From: Corynebacterium atypicum
GTDB taxonomy: Bacteria; Actinomycetota; Actinomycetes; Mycobacteriales; Mycobacteriaceae
DNA: 64,000 bases
Assembly: GCF_000732945.1 (NCBI RefSeq)
Contig: NZ_CP008944.1
Coordinates: forward strand, 1,024,553 to 1,088,552
Direction of reading: 5' to 3'
Program-made: the position numbers and the translations under genes
The notes under the pieces: model-generated
Databases searched by the model: none
What the model was told of the DNA's origin: nothing
The model's input: only the letters and a program-made list of their open reading frames with translations
Shown: positions 34,951 to 43,193 of the stretch, piece by piece
Numbering within the stretch: position 1 is the stretch's first letter
Layout of the letters: every line of letters starts with the position of its first letter

Positions 34951-35187
34951 ATGATCCTCGCACTGCAGATCGTGCTCGTGATCGCCGCGGTACTGATGTC
35001 TATCTTTGTGCTGCTCCACAAAGGTAAAGGCGGCGGCCTGTCGAGCCTCTTCGGCGGGGGAGTGCAGTCGAACCTTTCGGGCTCGACGGTGGTAGAGAAG
35101 AACCTCGACCGATACACCATCGTCATGGCGCTGATCTGGATCGTCTGCATCGTGTTGCTCAACCTGCTGCAGGCCTACGGAAGCTAG
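34951..35187 (+). CDS. secG: Preprotein translocase subunit SecG
   Basis: 78 residues with two membrane segments (about 2-21 and 56-74) around the cytoplasmic loop KGKGGGLSSLFGGG. It is an auxiliary component of the SecYEG channel. ATG is preceded by AAGGGAGATTAGCTTCA. Following the glycolysis genes is its usual place in actinobacteria, apart from the missing ppc. Confidence 0.94.
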   Translation: MILALQIVLVIAAVLMSIFVLLHKGKGGGLSSLFGGGVQSNLSGSTVVEKNLDRYTIVMALIWIVCIVLLNLLQAYGS

Positions 35188-35203
35188 GGCGCACGCGTTC
35201 CCT

Positions 35204-35279
35204 CGGCGAGGCGCCGATCTTCGGTGCTTCGCCGTCAACCGCTAGGTGATTGGTGTAGCACCTAGAAGGTTGCATAACC
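35204..35279 (+). other. Three consecutive stem-loops 3' of secG
   Basis: Stem 1: a 14-bp stem 35204-35217 with 35221-35234 (two G-T pairs, loop TCT). Stem 2: CTAGGTG (35242-35248) with CACCTAG (35259-35265). Stem 3: GGTT (35268-35271) with AACC (35276-35279), loop GCAT. They end at the terminator stem at 35282. They may form a structured 3' UTR or a small RNA; no known family is recognised. Confidence 0.4.
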
Positions 35280-35281
35280 GA

Positions 35282-35319
35282 AAAGCCGGGCCCCGATGTA
35301 CTCATCGGGGCCCGGCTTT
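35282..35319. terminator. Bidirectional intrinsic terminator between secG and the repressor-like gene
   Basis: A perfect 17-bp stem (35282-35298 with 35303-35319, loop TACT) has T residues on both sides when read on either strand (TTT on the plus side, TTTT on the minus side). It should end both the gap-secG transcript and the convergent gene at 35338. Confidence 0.9.
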
Positions 35320-35337
35320 GTGCCGTCTGCGTGTCCT

Positions 35338-35826
35338 TTATTCCGGCCAGAGCTCCGGGATCCGCCAGAGCTGCGTGCCCAGCTTGGTCAGTGTGATGCC
35401 GGGACGGATCTTTATTGCGTAGTCTTCGTCCTCAGGAGTGCGCGGGACGTACTTGAAACCGTGTGTGTTGGTCAATCCACGCGTCGGCGGGTACTCCGGG
35501 TTGAAGTCAACCACCTGGTCGAAGTTTTTCAGCCGCCGCAGCACTCCGGCAAGCCGAGTCTTACTGCTGCCGGTCAACCTGCCCTTGTCGAACTGCCAAA
35601 TTCCCAGAAGTCGCAGCGCGTGGTAGAGCGTGTTGTCCTTGAGTTCATCCGGCACCTCCCAGGGGAAGTTTTGGGTGATCACACTGGAGGCGGGGATGTA
35701 CCCGCCCTTCTTGGCGAGGGTATGTACGTATTGTCGGGAGACGCCGTAGATCTCGGCAATCTCGAACTGGCGCCAGCCTTTGTCGAGAAGGCTGTTCACG
35801 ATGCCAGGAGTCAATCCACTGGACAC
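35338..35826 (-). CDS. HTH protein resembling L5/Bxb1-type phage immunity repressor
   Basis: 162 residues, GTG start with AAAAGGAAAA upstream. A helix-turn-helix spans about 13-40 (QFEIAEIYGVSRQYVHTL). Three further blocks recall the repressor of mycobacteriophage L5 (gp71) as I remember it: NFPWEV after the HTH, a central Arg/Lys helix (KTRLAGVLRRLKNFDQ), and FNPEYPP...GFKYVPRTPEDED. Such repressors bind asymmetric stoperator sites and give superinfection immunity. There is no integrase or other phage gene nearby. GC content is visibly lower than in the neighbours. It could also be a domesticated regulator; homology was not computed. Confidence 0.65.
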   Translation of the reverse strand: MSSGLTPGIVNSLLDKGWRQFEIAEIYGVSRQYVHTLAKKGGYIPASSVITQNFPWEVPDELKDNTLYHALRLLGIWQFDKGRLTGSSKTRLAGVLRRLKNFDQVVDFNPEYPPTRGLTNTHGFKYVPRTPEDEDYAIKIRPGITLTKLGTQLWRIPELWPE

Positions 35827-35877
35827 GTAGTATTTTCCTTTTCTTCGGTCGGAAAAACAGGATGTTTATAGAAAGGG

Positions 35878-35883
35878 ATTATA
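35878..35883 (-). promoter_or_regulatory. -10 element of the repressor-like gene
   Basis: TATAAT on the minus strand (perfect consensus), 52 bp before the GTG at 35826. The -35 would fall next to the palindrome at 35912-35932; no TTGACA-like hexamer is clear. Confidence 0.55.
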
Positions 35884-35911
35884 CAGTATGCCAATATTTA
35901 ATATCGAGGTT

Positions 35912-35932
35912 GGGGGTAGTCAGATTACCCCC
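35912..35932. repeat. Palindrome upstream of the repressor-like promoter
   Basis: GGGGGTA-N7-TACCCCC is a perfect inverted repeat. On the minus strand it lies just upstream of the -35 position, where an operator could sit. On the plus strand it is followed by GGTTTT, so it may instead be a terminator. Confidence 0.45.
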
Positions 35933-36181
35933 GGTTTTACCTCTTTCACAAGCTCTACCTGGGTATGTAGGAGCAGGTGAGCGATTCTTTTTAAAATGAT
36001 GTAGATCGAATGCATACCACCTGAAAGGTGTATCGCACGGGTAGAATTTAAGAAAAATGCACTTGTTGATACGCATGTATAAAACGTATGATAATAAACA
36101 TTTATTAGGTAATAAACCGGAGAAAAAGCTTTATTACGGCGATCTATTAACAAAACCTTAACGCCCATTTCCGGCATTTCA

Positions 36182-36187
36182 TATAGT
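36182..36187 (+). promoter_or_regulatory. Candidate promoter -10 of a small ORF
   Basis: TATAGT, with TTAACG (36158-36163) 18 bp upstream as a possible -35. It is followed by GAGGTG and an ATG at 36208. The region is AT-rich, so chance matches are likely. Confidence 0.25.
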
Positions 36188-36207
36188 GAGAATATCGAGG
36201 TGAACAC

Positions 36208-36294
36208 ATGCAAAAAGGGCGGGCCCGCGGCAGCGGACCCGCCCCTCAGGCGCGCGGCAGCGGACCCGCCCCTCAGGCGCGCGGTACGGGTTAA
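36208..36294 (+). CDS. Possible 28-residue peptide with a tandem nine-residue repeat
   Basis: ATG preceded by GAGGTG at a good distance, with promoter-like hexamers upstream. The peptide is basic and Gly/Pro-rich, and contains two in-frame copies of ARGSGPAPQ encoded by the 27-bp tandem repeat. Its TAA shares the TTAA with the stop of the convergent opcA-pgl ORF. Against it: the same DNA forms that operon's terminator on the other strand, which explains the GC-rich symmetry without coding. Unproven. Confidence 0.2.
   Translation: MQKGRARGSGPAPQARGSGPAPQARGTG
36212..36244 (-). terminator. Rho-independent terminator of the tkt-tal-zwf-opcA/pgl operon
   Basis: On the minus strand a 12-bp stem (36244-36233 with 36228-36217, one T-G pair, loop TGCC) is followed by TTTTT (36216-36212). 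It lies 47 bp beyond the stop at 36291. Confidence 0.8.
36227..36280. repeat. 27-bp perfect tandem repeat
   Basis: Two identical 27-bp units (36227-36253, 36254-36280) followed by four bases of a third. Each unit includes the 5' arm of the terminator as read on the minus strand, so the terminator has two alternative 5' arms. Confidence 0.9.
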
Positions 36295-37967
36295 CCTGGC
36301 TGATCGATCTGCGCGCCAGCGGCTTGGTCGACCACCAGCACCGTCTCGATCCTGCCGCGCGCACCGGCGGCGGGCCATTGCGATATCGGGCGATCCTCGG
36401 CCACCGCGGCGGCGGCCTCAGCCTTCTGGGCTCCGGAGGCAAGCAACCACACTCGGTCGCTGAGCCGCACCCCAGGAAGGCTCAGCGAGCCGCGACGGGC
36501 AGGAGGCTTGGGCGAATCCGTCACCGCAATCACCCTGGGGGCGCGGGGAGAAGCCCCGCAGCTGTGCGGAAAGATCGAATTGACGTGCCCCTCCGGGCCC
36601 AGGCCCAGTAGGTGCAAGTCGAAGCCGCGCGGCGCGAAGCGCTCGAGAAGCTCGGCATAACGACTAGTGGCGTGATCCAGGTCGAGCTCTCCCATCGACC
36701 AGCCGTGGATGTGCTCCTCGGGCACGCCGCGGTGGTGCAGAAGCGCGGTGCGCGCCTGGCCCTCGTTCGACTCGGGATCGTTGACATCCACCGCACGCTC
36801 GTCGCCGAAGAAGACGTGCACCCGAGACCAATCGACGGCGCTATCCAAGCTCGCCCACGCCTTGAGCACCGCGATGCCCGCGCCACCGCCGGTCAGTACC
36901 ACCCGCGCGCACCCGTCATCGTGGCACCCGCCGCCTGGCGCCTGGGCCGCGGCGACCACGGCGTCGGCCCGGGCAGCCACCACGCCGGCAAGCTCACCTA
37001 GGTCAGCTACCCGGATTACGCGGCGATCAGCGCACAGCCTTCTAACCCCGCGGAGCGCGCCCGCGTAGGTGCTATCCGGGTCTAAGTGGCGCAACTCCTC
37101 GGAAAGGCAGTCGGCTTGTGAGCGCTTATTCAAGGCCACGAAAGACGTCGGACGGCCCGGGATGGAAACCTCCACTGTGTCCAGGGAGCGCTGGTCGACA
37201 ACCACGCATCCCCCCGGGTGCCCCGCGCCGGCGGCGAACCGCAGGTGCAGCTTGATCCCGTGGCCCGCGTACGCCTCGCGGCTGACCGGGACACCCAGCC
37301 GGTCGGCCAGCCACCCGGCCGCAAGGTCAACGCTCGGGCTAGGGGAGGGCCCCGAGATCGTCGCCGACTCGATCACCTCAAACGGCGTTTCGTCCAACGT
37401 GGAGGCGACGATGCCGCGCCACAAGGTAATGCGCGCCCAGACGAGGTCGGAATCGCCAGGGAGGTATCCAGCTAGCTGGCGGGCAAGAGCATCCGGCTCC
37501 TTGGCGGCCATACTATCGACGATGCGACGCTGCGCGATGCGCCCCAGCGGGTGGCGGCCCGGGCAGTCCGGCGCGTGGCCCGGCCACCAACACACGATCG
37601 GGGTATCCGGCAGCAAGAGCGGGGTCACCACCGAATCCGGGTGCTCGGCGACCGTGCCAAACATCCGGATCACCACCAGCTCACTGGCGCCGGCGTCGCC
37701 GCCCACGTGGATCTCGGCGTCGAGGCGCGAGCCCGCAGCGCCCGCGCCGCGTTGCGCCTCGCCGGCGTCGACAAGCACCAACACGCGAGCAGGGTGCTCG
37801 CGCGAGGCGTCCTTGACCGTCGCGATGACGGAGTCGATGTCTTCATCCACGCCCGCGACCACGATGAGGGTGAGCACCCTGCCGGTCGTCTGCGCGGTGG
37901 TCTCGTGAACATGGACGAGCCGGCTGGCGATGTAGCTCGTCGAGGTATCAGTCAATATTTCGGTCAT
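36291..37967 (-). CDS. opcA-pgl: OpcA-Pgl fusion: G6PDH assembly protein joined to 6-phosphogluconolactonase
   Basis: 558 residues in one open frame. About 1-305 match OpcA, the assembly/activator partner of Zwf (CWWPGHAPDCPGRHPLGRI near 130, LDPDSTYAGALRGVRRL near 300). About 315-558 match 6-phosphogluconolactonase: VLTGGGAGIAVLKA, VHVFFGDERAVDVNDPESN and LLGLGPEGHVNSIFP. In C. glutamicum these are separate genes, opcA then pgl. Here no stop separates them and no ATG starts the second part. A frameshift error cannot be excluded, but the join is smooth. ATG follows AAAGGTG; 56 bp after zwf. Confidence 0.88.
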   Translation of the reverse strand: MTEILTDTSTSYIASRLVHVHETTAQTTGRVLTLIVVAGVDEDIDSVIATVKDASREHPARVLVLVDAGEAQRGAGAAGSRLDAEIHVGGDAGASELVVIRMFGTVAEHPDSVVTPLLLPDTPIVCWWPGHAPDCPGRHPLGRIAQRRIVDSMAAKEPDALARQLAGYLPGDSDLVWARITLWRGIVASTLDETPFEVIESATISGPSPSPSVDLAAGWLADRLGVPVSREAYAGHGIKLHLRFAAGAGHPGGCVVVDQRSLDTVEVSIPGRPTSFVALNKRSQADCLSEELRHLDPDSTYAGALRGVRRLCADRRVIRVADLGELAGVVAARADAVVAAAQAPGGGCHDDGCARVVLTGGGAGIAVLKAWASLDSAVDWSRVHVFFGDERAVDVNDPESNEGQARTALLHHRGVPEEHIHGWSMGELDLDHATSRYAELLERFAPRGFDLHLLGLGPEGHVNSIFPHSCGASPRAPRVIAVTDSPKPPARRGSLSLPGVRLSDRVWLLASGAQKAEAAAAVAEDRPISQWPAAGARGRIETVLVVDQAAGAQIDQPG

Positions 37968-38023
37968 CGTTCACCTTTGATCGGGTAGGGCAAAACTCTT
38001 ACGGAAAAGACGCCAGCGCGCCC

Positions 38024-39568
38024 TTAGGGGCGGCGCCACGTGCGGCCTTCGCGCTGGAGCATGGCATCGGCGGAACTGGGCCCCCAGGTGCCCGCCGGGT
38101 AGGTCTCTGGGCGCCCTGAGCTCCGCCAGAAATCCAACACCGGGTCCAAGATCTGCCAGGACAGCTCCACCTCCGTGTTCGTAGGAAACAGGCTCGCCTG
38201 GCCGAGCAGGACGTCAAGAATCAGGCGCTCGTAGGCCTCGGGGGAATCCGAGGTGAAGTTCTCGGCGTAAGAGAAGTCCATGTTGACGTCGCGCACTTCC
38301 ATCGAAGAACCCGGCACCTTAGATCCAAAGCGCATGAGGATGCCCTCATCCGGTTGAACCCGGATGACCACAGTGTTCGGACCCAGCGAGGCCGTTTGCT
38401 CGTCGCGGAACGGCTGATGCGGCGGCATCTTGAACACCAGGGCGATCTCGGTGACCCGCCGGCCCAGGCGCTTGCCGGTACGCAGGTAGAACGGGACGCC
38501 TGCCCACCTTCGCGAGGAGATCTCCACGGTGAGAGCGGCGAACGTCTCCGTGGTGCTCTCCGGGTCAAAGCCCTCCTCAGAGCGCAGCCCCACGACCTCC
38601 TCCGAGCCCTGCCACCCAGGCCCGTACTGACCGCGGGCCGTCGTCCGGTCAAAGGGCTCGACGGGAAACGCCGCGCGGAGCACCTTGATCTTCTCGGCGC
38701 GCAGCTGCACCGGGTCGAACGTCACCGGCTCCTCCATCGCCACCAGGGCCAGCAACTGCAGCAGGTGGTTCTGGATCACGTCCCGGGCCGCCCCGATGCC
38801 GTCGTAGTAGCCGGCGCGCCCGCCCAGGCCGATGTCCTCTGCCATCGTGATCTGCACGTGGTCGATGTAGCGGGCGTCCCAAAACGGCTCGAAGAGCTGG
38901 TTGGCAAATCGAACAGCCAGGATATTCTGGACTGTCTCCTTGCCCAGGTAGTGGTCGATGCGAAACACGCTGTCTTCGGGAAAGACCGAGTTGATCGTCT
39001 GGTTGAGCGAACGCGCGGACTCGAGGTCGTGGCCAAAAGGCTTCTCCACGATCACCCGACGCCACGAACCAGGCGGGGCATCGGCAAGCCCGGCGCGCTT
39101 AAGCTGGCCGCAGACCTGGGCGAAACCGGCCGGTGGGACCGAAAGATAAAAGGCCCAGTTGCCGCGCGTGCCGCGGTCGCGGTCCATCTCCTCAGTAAGC
39201 GCGGCGAGCCGGTCAAAGGCGGCGTCATCATCAAACGTACCCGGGCAGAACTGCATGCCAGCGGCGAGCCGGCGCCAGGCATTTTCATCAAAGTCCGTGC
39301 GCGCACCCTTTTCCACGGCCTCGCGTACGTAGGCCTCGAACTCGGGTTTGGTCCACTCGCGGCGGCTAAACCCGATCAGGGTAAACCCGGCCGGCAGTAG
39401 GCCCCGGTGGGCCAGGTCGTAGACGGCGGGAAGGAGCTTGCGACGGGCGAGATCGCCAGTCACCCCGAAAATGACCATCCCGGCTGCGCCTGCGATGCGC
39501 GGCAGCCGGGTGTCCGAGGGATCACGCAGCGGATTGACAGGACGGGCGGCGTCGTCTGAGACAGGCAC
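38024..39568 (-). CDS. zwf: Glucose-6-phosphate 1-dehydrogenase
   Basis: 514 residues from the GTG at 39568, eight bases after GAAAGGTGG; an in-frame GTG four codons earlier overlaps that site. NADP-binding GVTGDLARRKLLPAVYDLAH and the active-site RIDHYLGKETVQNILAVRF are intact. It oxidises glucose 6-phosphate to 6-phosphogluconolactone, which the downstream Pgl part hydrolyses; OpcA is required for full activity in corynebacteria. A -10-like TATACT lies just upstream after the tal terminator, so it may have its own promoter. Confidence 0.96.
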   Translation of the reverse strand: MPVSDDAARPVNPLRDPSDTRLPRIAGAAGMVIFGVTGDLARRKLLPAVYDLAHRGLLPAGFTLIGFSRREWTKPEFEAYVREAVEKGARTDFDENAWRRLAAGMQFCPGTFDDDAAFDRLAALTEEMDRDRGTRGNWAFYLSVPPAGFAQVCGQLKRAGLADAPPGSWRRVIVEKPFGHDLESARSLNQTINSVFPEDSVFRIDHYLGKETVQNILAVRFANQLFEPFWDARYIDHVQITMAEDIGLGGRAGYYDGIGAARDVIQNHLLQLLALVAMEEPVTFDPVQLRAEKIKVLRAAFPVEPFDRTTARGQYGPGWQGSEEVVGLRSEEGFDPESTTETFAALTVEISSRRWAGVPFYLRTGKRLGRRVTEIALVFKMPPHQPFRDEQTASLGPNTVVIRVQPDEGILMRFGSKVPGSSMEVRDVNMDFSYAENFTSDSPEAYERLILDVLLGQASLFPTNTEVELSWQILDPVLDFWRSSGRPETYPAGTWGPSSADAMLQREGRTWRRP

Positions 39569-39606
39569 GTCGGTGACCACCTTTCGGCTGAATCAATAAA
39601 GTAATG

Positions 39607-39612
39607 AGTATA
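39607..39612 (-). promoter_or_regulatory. Candidate -10 of zwf
   Basis: TATACT on the minus strand, 38 bp before the zwf start and just after the T-run of the tal terminator. The -35 would overlap the terminator hairpin and is not obvious. Confidence 0.3.
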
Positions 39613-39615
39613 GAG

Positions 39616-39668
39616 AAAACCTGCCCCCCGCCGGTGCCGGAGAAAACCGGTGAGCCAGCGGGGGCAGG
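39616..39668 (-). terminator. Terminator-like hairpin after tal
   Basis: On the minus strand CCTGCCCCCGC (39668-39658) pairs with GCGGGGGGCAGG (39631-39620) with one bulge, an inner CCGG/CCGG stem, and TTTT (39619-39616). It is 20 bp after the tal stop and may reduce readthrough into zwf. Confidence 0.65.
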
Positions 39669-39688
39669 CGGGAGAAGTCCCCGAGAAG

Positions 39689-40771
39689 CTACGCCAGCTG
39701 CTGGCGCATCTTCTCCAGGAGCTCGGACCAGGACTTGACGAATTTCTCCACGCCCTCTTCCTCGAGGACGGTAAAGACGTCGTCGACGTCCACGCCGACC
39801 TTGCGGAGGTCCGCGAAGACCTGCTTGGCGTCATCCGCGGTGCCCGTCAGGGTGTCTCCGTGGACGTTGTTGCCGGCAAGAACCGCGTCGATCGTCTTCT
39901 CCGGCATGGTGTTCACCGTGTTCGGCCCCGCCAGCTCCATGACGTACATGTCCGCGGGATAGTCGGGGTTCTTCACACCCGTCGATGCCCACAGAGGCCG
40001 CTGCACATTCACCCCTTCCGGAAGGTCCGCGGAGCCAAAGAACTCCTGGTACTCGGCGTACGCCAGCCGGGCGTTAGCAATGCCGGCCTTGCCCTTGAGC
40101 GCCAGGGCGTCTTCGGTGCCGATCTCCTCGAGGCGGCGATCGATCTCCGTATCCACGCGGGAGACGAAGAACGAGGCCACCGAGTGGATCTGGGAGACGT
40201 CCTTGCCCGCCTCGGCGGCGCGCTTGACGCCGTCCTCGAAGGCGTGCATCACGGCGCGGTAGCGCTCGACGGAGAAGATCAGCGTCACGTTGACGCTGAT
40301 GCCTTCGGCCAGGGCCGCGGTGACGGCGGGCAGCGAAGCCAGCGTCGCCGGGATCTTGATCATCACGTTCGGACGGTCCACCTTGGCCCACAGCTCGCGG
40401 GCCTGGGCGAGCGTGGCGTCGGCGTCGTCGGAAATGCGCGGGTCGACCTCGATGGACACGCGGCCGTCCAAGCCGCCGGTCTCCTTGTAGACGTCGACGA
40501 AGAGATCGCAGGCGTTGCGCACGTCATCGATGCTCATCGCGTAGACGGCCGTGTCCACGTCGGTGCCCTCGGCCTTCAGCTGGGCGATCTGCTCGTCGTA
40601 AGCGGTGCCCTGAGACATCGAGGCTGCGAAGATAGCCGGGTTGGTGGTCACGCCCACGATGGACTTGGTGCCCATCAGCTCGGCGAGGTTACCCGAGGTA
40701 ATCCGGTCGCGGGACAAATCGTCAAGCCAGGTAGAAGTGCCGGCTTTGGCGAGGTCTTCGAGTGCTGTCAT
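39689..40771 (-). CDS. tal: Transaldolase
   Basis: 360 residues from the ATG at 40771, which follows AAAAGGACTAGCT; an in-frame ATG six codons upstream overlaps that site. The Schiff-base lysine is in [12 protein letters not shown], and [13 protein letters not shown] opens the barrel. It transfers dihydroxyacetone units between sedoheptulose 7-phosphate and glyceraldehyde 3-phosphate. It is 48 bp after tkt and is followed by a terminator-like hairpin. Confidence 0.96.
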   Translation of the reverse strand: MTALEDLAKAGTSTWLDDLSRDRITSGNLAELMGTKSIVGVTTNPAIFAASMSQGTAYDEQIAQLKAEGTDVDTAVYAMSIDDVRNACDLFVDVYKETGGLDGRVSIEVDPRISDDADATLAQARELWAKVDRPNVMIKIPATLASLPAVTAALAEGISVNVTLIFSVERYRAVMHAFEDGVKRAAEAGKDVSQIHSVASFFVSRVDTEIDRRLEEIGTEDALALKGKAGIANARLAYAEYQEFFGSADLPEGVNVQRPLWASTGVKNPDYPADMYVMELAGPNTVNTMPEKTIDAVLAGNNVHGDTLTGTADDAKQVFADLRKVGVDVDDVFTVLEEEGVEKFVKSWSELLEKMRQQLA

Positions 40772-40819
40772 AGCTAGTCCTTTTCCCAATCGGAAGTGAA
40801 AGCGATACGGCGCTGAGAG

Positions 40820-42913
40820 CTAGGCGAGCGTTTCGTGGGCGGCGTTGACCACGGCTTCGGGGGTAAACCCGAAGCGCTCGAAGAGCTCCTGCGCCGGGGC
40901 CGACGCACCGAAGTGCTCCAGCGAGACGGCCTTGCCCTTGGTGCCCAGCCAGCGGTACCACGGCATGGCGATGCCTGCCTCGACCGAGACGCGGGCGGTA
41001 ACCTCCGGGGGCAGGACCTCGTCGATGTAGTCCTGATCCTGCTCGGCGAACCAGTCCATGCACGGCATCGAGACCACACGGGTGGCGTGGCCCTCTTCCT
41101 CGAGCGTCTTGGCCGCCTCCACGGCGAGGTGGACCTCAGAACCCGTGGCCATGAGGATGACGTCCGGGGTGGGCTTGGAGCCCTCGACCAACACGTAAGC
41201 GCCGCGCTCGACGCCGCTTTGCGCCTTTTCCTTCGTCCCCTCGAGCACCGGGAGGTTCTGGCGAGAAAGCGCCAGCCCCTTGGGGCCTGCGGCGTCGTGC
41301 AGCAAGGCCGCGCGCCAGGCAGCAGCCGTCTCGTTAGCGTCGGCCGGGCGCAGGACGCCCAGGTTCGGGATCGCGCGCAGCGCGGCCAGCGTCTCCACCG
41401 GCTGGTGGGTCGGGCCGTCCTCGCCCAGCCCGATCGAATCGTGGGTCCACACGTAGTAGCCGTTGATGCCCATCAGGGCGCCGAGGCGGACCGCAGGACG
41501 CATGTAGTCCGAGAAGATCAGGAAGGTGCCGCCGTAGGGGCGCGTCGGCCCGTGCAGCGCGATCCCGTTCATGATCGAGCCCATCGCGTGCTCACGGATG
41601 CCAAAGTGCAGGGTGCGCCCGTAGGGCTCGGCTTGCCAGGTGTCCGTGGAGATGGACCCGGGCCCGAACGAGGGCTCGCCCTTGATCGTGGTGTTGTTGG
41701 AGCCAGCCAGGTCGGCGGAACCGCCCCAGAGCTCGGGCACGGTCTTGCCCAGTGCCTGCAGCACGGCCTCGGAAGCCTTGCGGGTGGCCACGCCCTTGGG
41801 ATCCGGATCCCAGCTCGGCAGGTCAGCGTCCCACCCCTCGGGGAACTCGCCGGCGACCAGGCGGTCGAAGAGCTCCTTGCGCTCCGGGTTAGCCGAAGCC
41901 CAGGCGTCGAACTTCTCCTGCCACTTCGCGTGCTTGGCAGCACCGCGCTCGACGAGCTTGCGGGTGTGCTCGATGACGTCATCCTCGACGGGGAACTGCG
42001 CCTCGGGGGCAAAGCCGAGCTCCGTCTTCACGGCCGCGACTTCATCTGCGCCCAAAGCCGCGCCGTGGGAGGCGCCGGTGTTCATCTTGGTCGGCGCCGG
42101 GTAGCCGATCACGGTGCGTACGCGGATGAAGCTCGGGCGGTTCGTCTCCGCCTTGGCCTTCTCGATGGCCTCCTCGAGGGCCACCACGTCCTCGCCGGAG
42201 TTGACTTCGAGGGTCTGCCAGCCGTAGGCGGCGTAGCGGGCGACCACGTCCTCGTTGAATGCGATGTCCGTGTCGTCCTCGATGGAGATGCCGTTGTCAT
42301 CCCAGAAGACGATGAGGTTGCCCAGCTTCTGGGTGCCGGCGAGCGAGGAGGCCTCGCTGGTCACGCCCTCTTGCAGGTCGCCGTCCGAGGCGATGACGTA
42401 GATGAAGTGGTCAAAGGGGCTCTCGCCAGCCGGGGCGTCCGGGTCGAAGAGGCCGCGCTCGCGGCGAGCCGCCATCGCCATGCCCACCGAAGAAGCAAGG
42501 CCCTGGCCCAGCGGGCCGGTCGTGATCTCGACTCCGTCGGTGTGGTGGTATTCCGGGTGGCCCGGCGTCTTCGAGCCCCAGGTGCGCAGTGACTTGATGT
42601 CATCCAGCTCGAGGCCGAAACCGCCCAGGTAAAGCTGGATGTACTGGGTCAGCGAGGAGTGTCCGCAGGACAGCACAAAGCGGTCGCGGCCGGTCCACTC
42701 GACGTCGTTCGGGTCGAGGTCCATCGCACGCTGGTAGAGCGTGTACGCCAGCGGGGCCAGGCTCATCGCGGTGCCGGGGTGACCGGAACCGCACTTCTCT
42801 ACGGCGTCGGCAGCCAGGACGCGGACGGTATCAACTGCCCGGGTATCGGTGTCCGTCCAGTCCTCGGGGTAGCGGCGCTTGGTTGCGGCCTGTAGTTCCG
42901 GGGGAAGGGTCAC
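40820..42913 (-). CDS. tkt: Transketolase
   Basis: 697 residues from a GTG. The N-terminal TPP-binding part has [20 protein letters not shown] and the GDG motif [19 protein letters not shown]. The Pyr domain has [20 protein letters not shown]. It moves two-carbon units in the non-oxidative pentose phosphate pathway. First gene of tkt-tal-zwf-opcA/pgl; divergent from ctaB across a 419-bp gap. Confidence 0.97.
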   Translation of the reverse strand: MTLPPELQAATKRRYPEDWTDTDTRAVDTVRVLAADAVEKCGSGHPGTAMSLAPLAYTLYQRAMDLDPNDVEWTGRDRFVLSCGHSSLTQYIQLYLGGFGLELDDIKSLRTWGSKTPGHPEYHHTDGVEITTGPLGQGLASSVGMAMAARRERGLFDPDAPAGESPFDHFIYVIASDGDLQEGVTSEASSLAGTQKLGNLIVFWDDNGISIEDDTDIAFNEDVVARYAAYGWQTLEVNSGEDVVALEEAIEKAKAETNRPSFIRVRTVIGYPAPTKMNTGASHGAALGADEVAAVKTELGFAPEAQFPVEDDVIEHTRKLVERGAAKHAKWQEKFDAWASANPERKELFDRLVAGEFPEGWDADLPSWDPDPKGVATRKASEAVLQALGKTVPELWGGSADLAGSNNTTIKGEPSFGPGSISTDTWQAEPYGRTLHFGIREHAMGSIMNGIALHGPTRPYGGTFLIFSDYMRPAVRLGALMGINGYYVWTHDSIGLGEDGPTHQPVETLAALRAIPNLGVLRPADANETAAAWRAALLHDAAGPKGLALSRQNLPVLEGTKEKAQSGVERGAYVLVEGSKPTPDVILMATGSEVHLAVEAAKTLEEEGHATRVVSMPCMDWFAEQDQDYIDEVLPPEVTARVSVEAGIAMPWYRWLGTKGKAVSLEHFGASAPAQELFERFGFTPEAVVNAAHETLA

Positions 42914-43015
42914 TGTATCTTGTCCTCTCGAAAGATTGGCGCAATCGGACCGGCCCCGCTAAAAGGTGCGCTGGCATAGCGCCCGTCAGCGCCCTGGGGG
43001 GCCGATACCGGGAAC

Positions 43016-43028
43016 GCACTATAAGTGC
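43016..43028 (-). promoter_or_regulatory. Palindrome with embedded -10 upstream of tkt
   Basis: GCACT-ATA-AGTGC is a perfect inverted repeat. Read on the minus strand it contains TATAGT, a good -10 for tkt about 105 bp upstream of its start. A regulator bound there would block the promoter. Confidence 0.4.
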
Positions 43029-43193
43029 TGAATTTCCCGGGCGAAACCGGGCTTGCTTTCCTAGCGTACCCGTCGTCACGCCCCTCATGCCCCCGCGGCG
43101 GTAACTCCGCGATAAAGTGGTGAGCCGTGCGTTACCTAGCCTGGAAAGCACCGCGGCTAAGCTGGGCAGGCGCCCATGCGCCCGCCGGATAGG

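Larger units (their letters stand above)
35827..36207. other. AT-rich non-coding region upstream of the repressor-like gene
   Basis: About 380 bp, strikingly AT-rich against a GC-rich genome, with no convincing long ORF. Besides the elements listed separately it holds ATACC-ACCT/AGGT-GTAT (36013-36033) and ATACG (36070-36074) / CGTAT (36084-36088), plus ACCTG/CAGGT near 35957-35979. This is typical of transferred DNA or a regulatory/immunity region. Confidence 0.6.

Noticed and set aside
35188..35281. tRNA gene as a phage attachment site next to secG
   Set aside because: The hairpins do not fit a cloverleaf and there is no CCA-type 3' end or flanking direct repeat.
35888..35980. 30-codon plus-strand ORF in the AT-rich island (MPIFNIEVGG...)
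   Set aside because: It has an AAAGGGA upstream, but it contains the palindrome, has no recognisable product and is too short to support from one sequence.
35879..36076. 65-codon minus-strand ORF in the AT-rich island
   Set aside because: No ribosome binding site, unusual Cys/aromatic composition, and it overlaps the promoter of the repressor-like gene.
35320..36290. Complete prophage or integrative element
   Set aside because: Only one phage-like gene is present; no integrase, excisionase, structural genes or att repeats were seen.
40835..42592. 585-codon open frame antisense to tkt
   Set aside because: Mirror of the transketolase coding sequence; no family motifs, His/Arg/Gly-rich.
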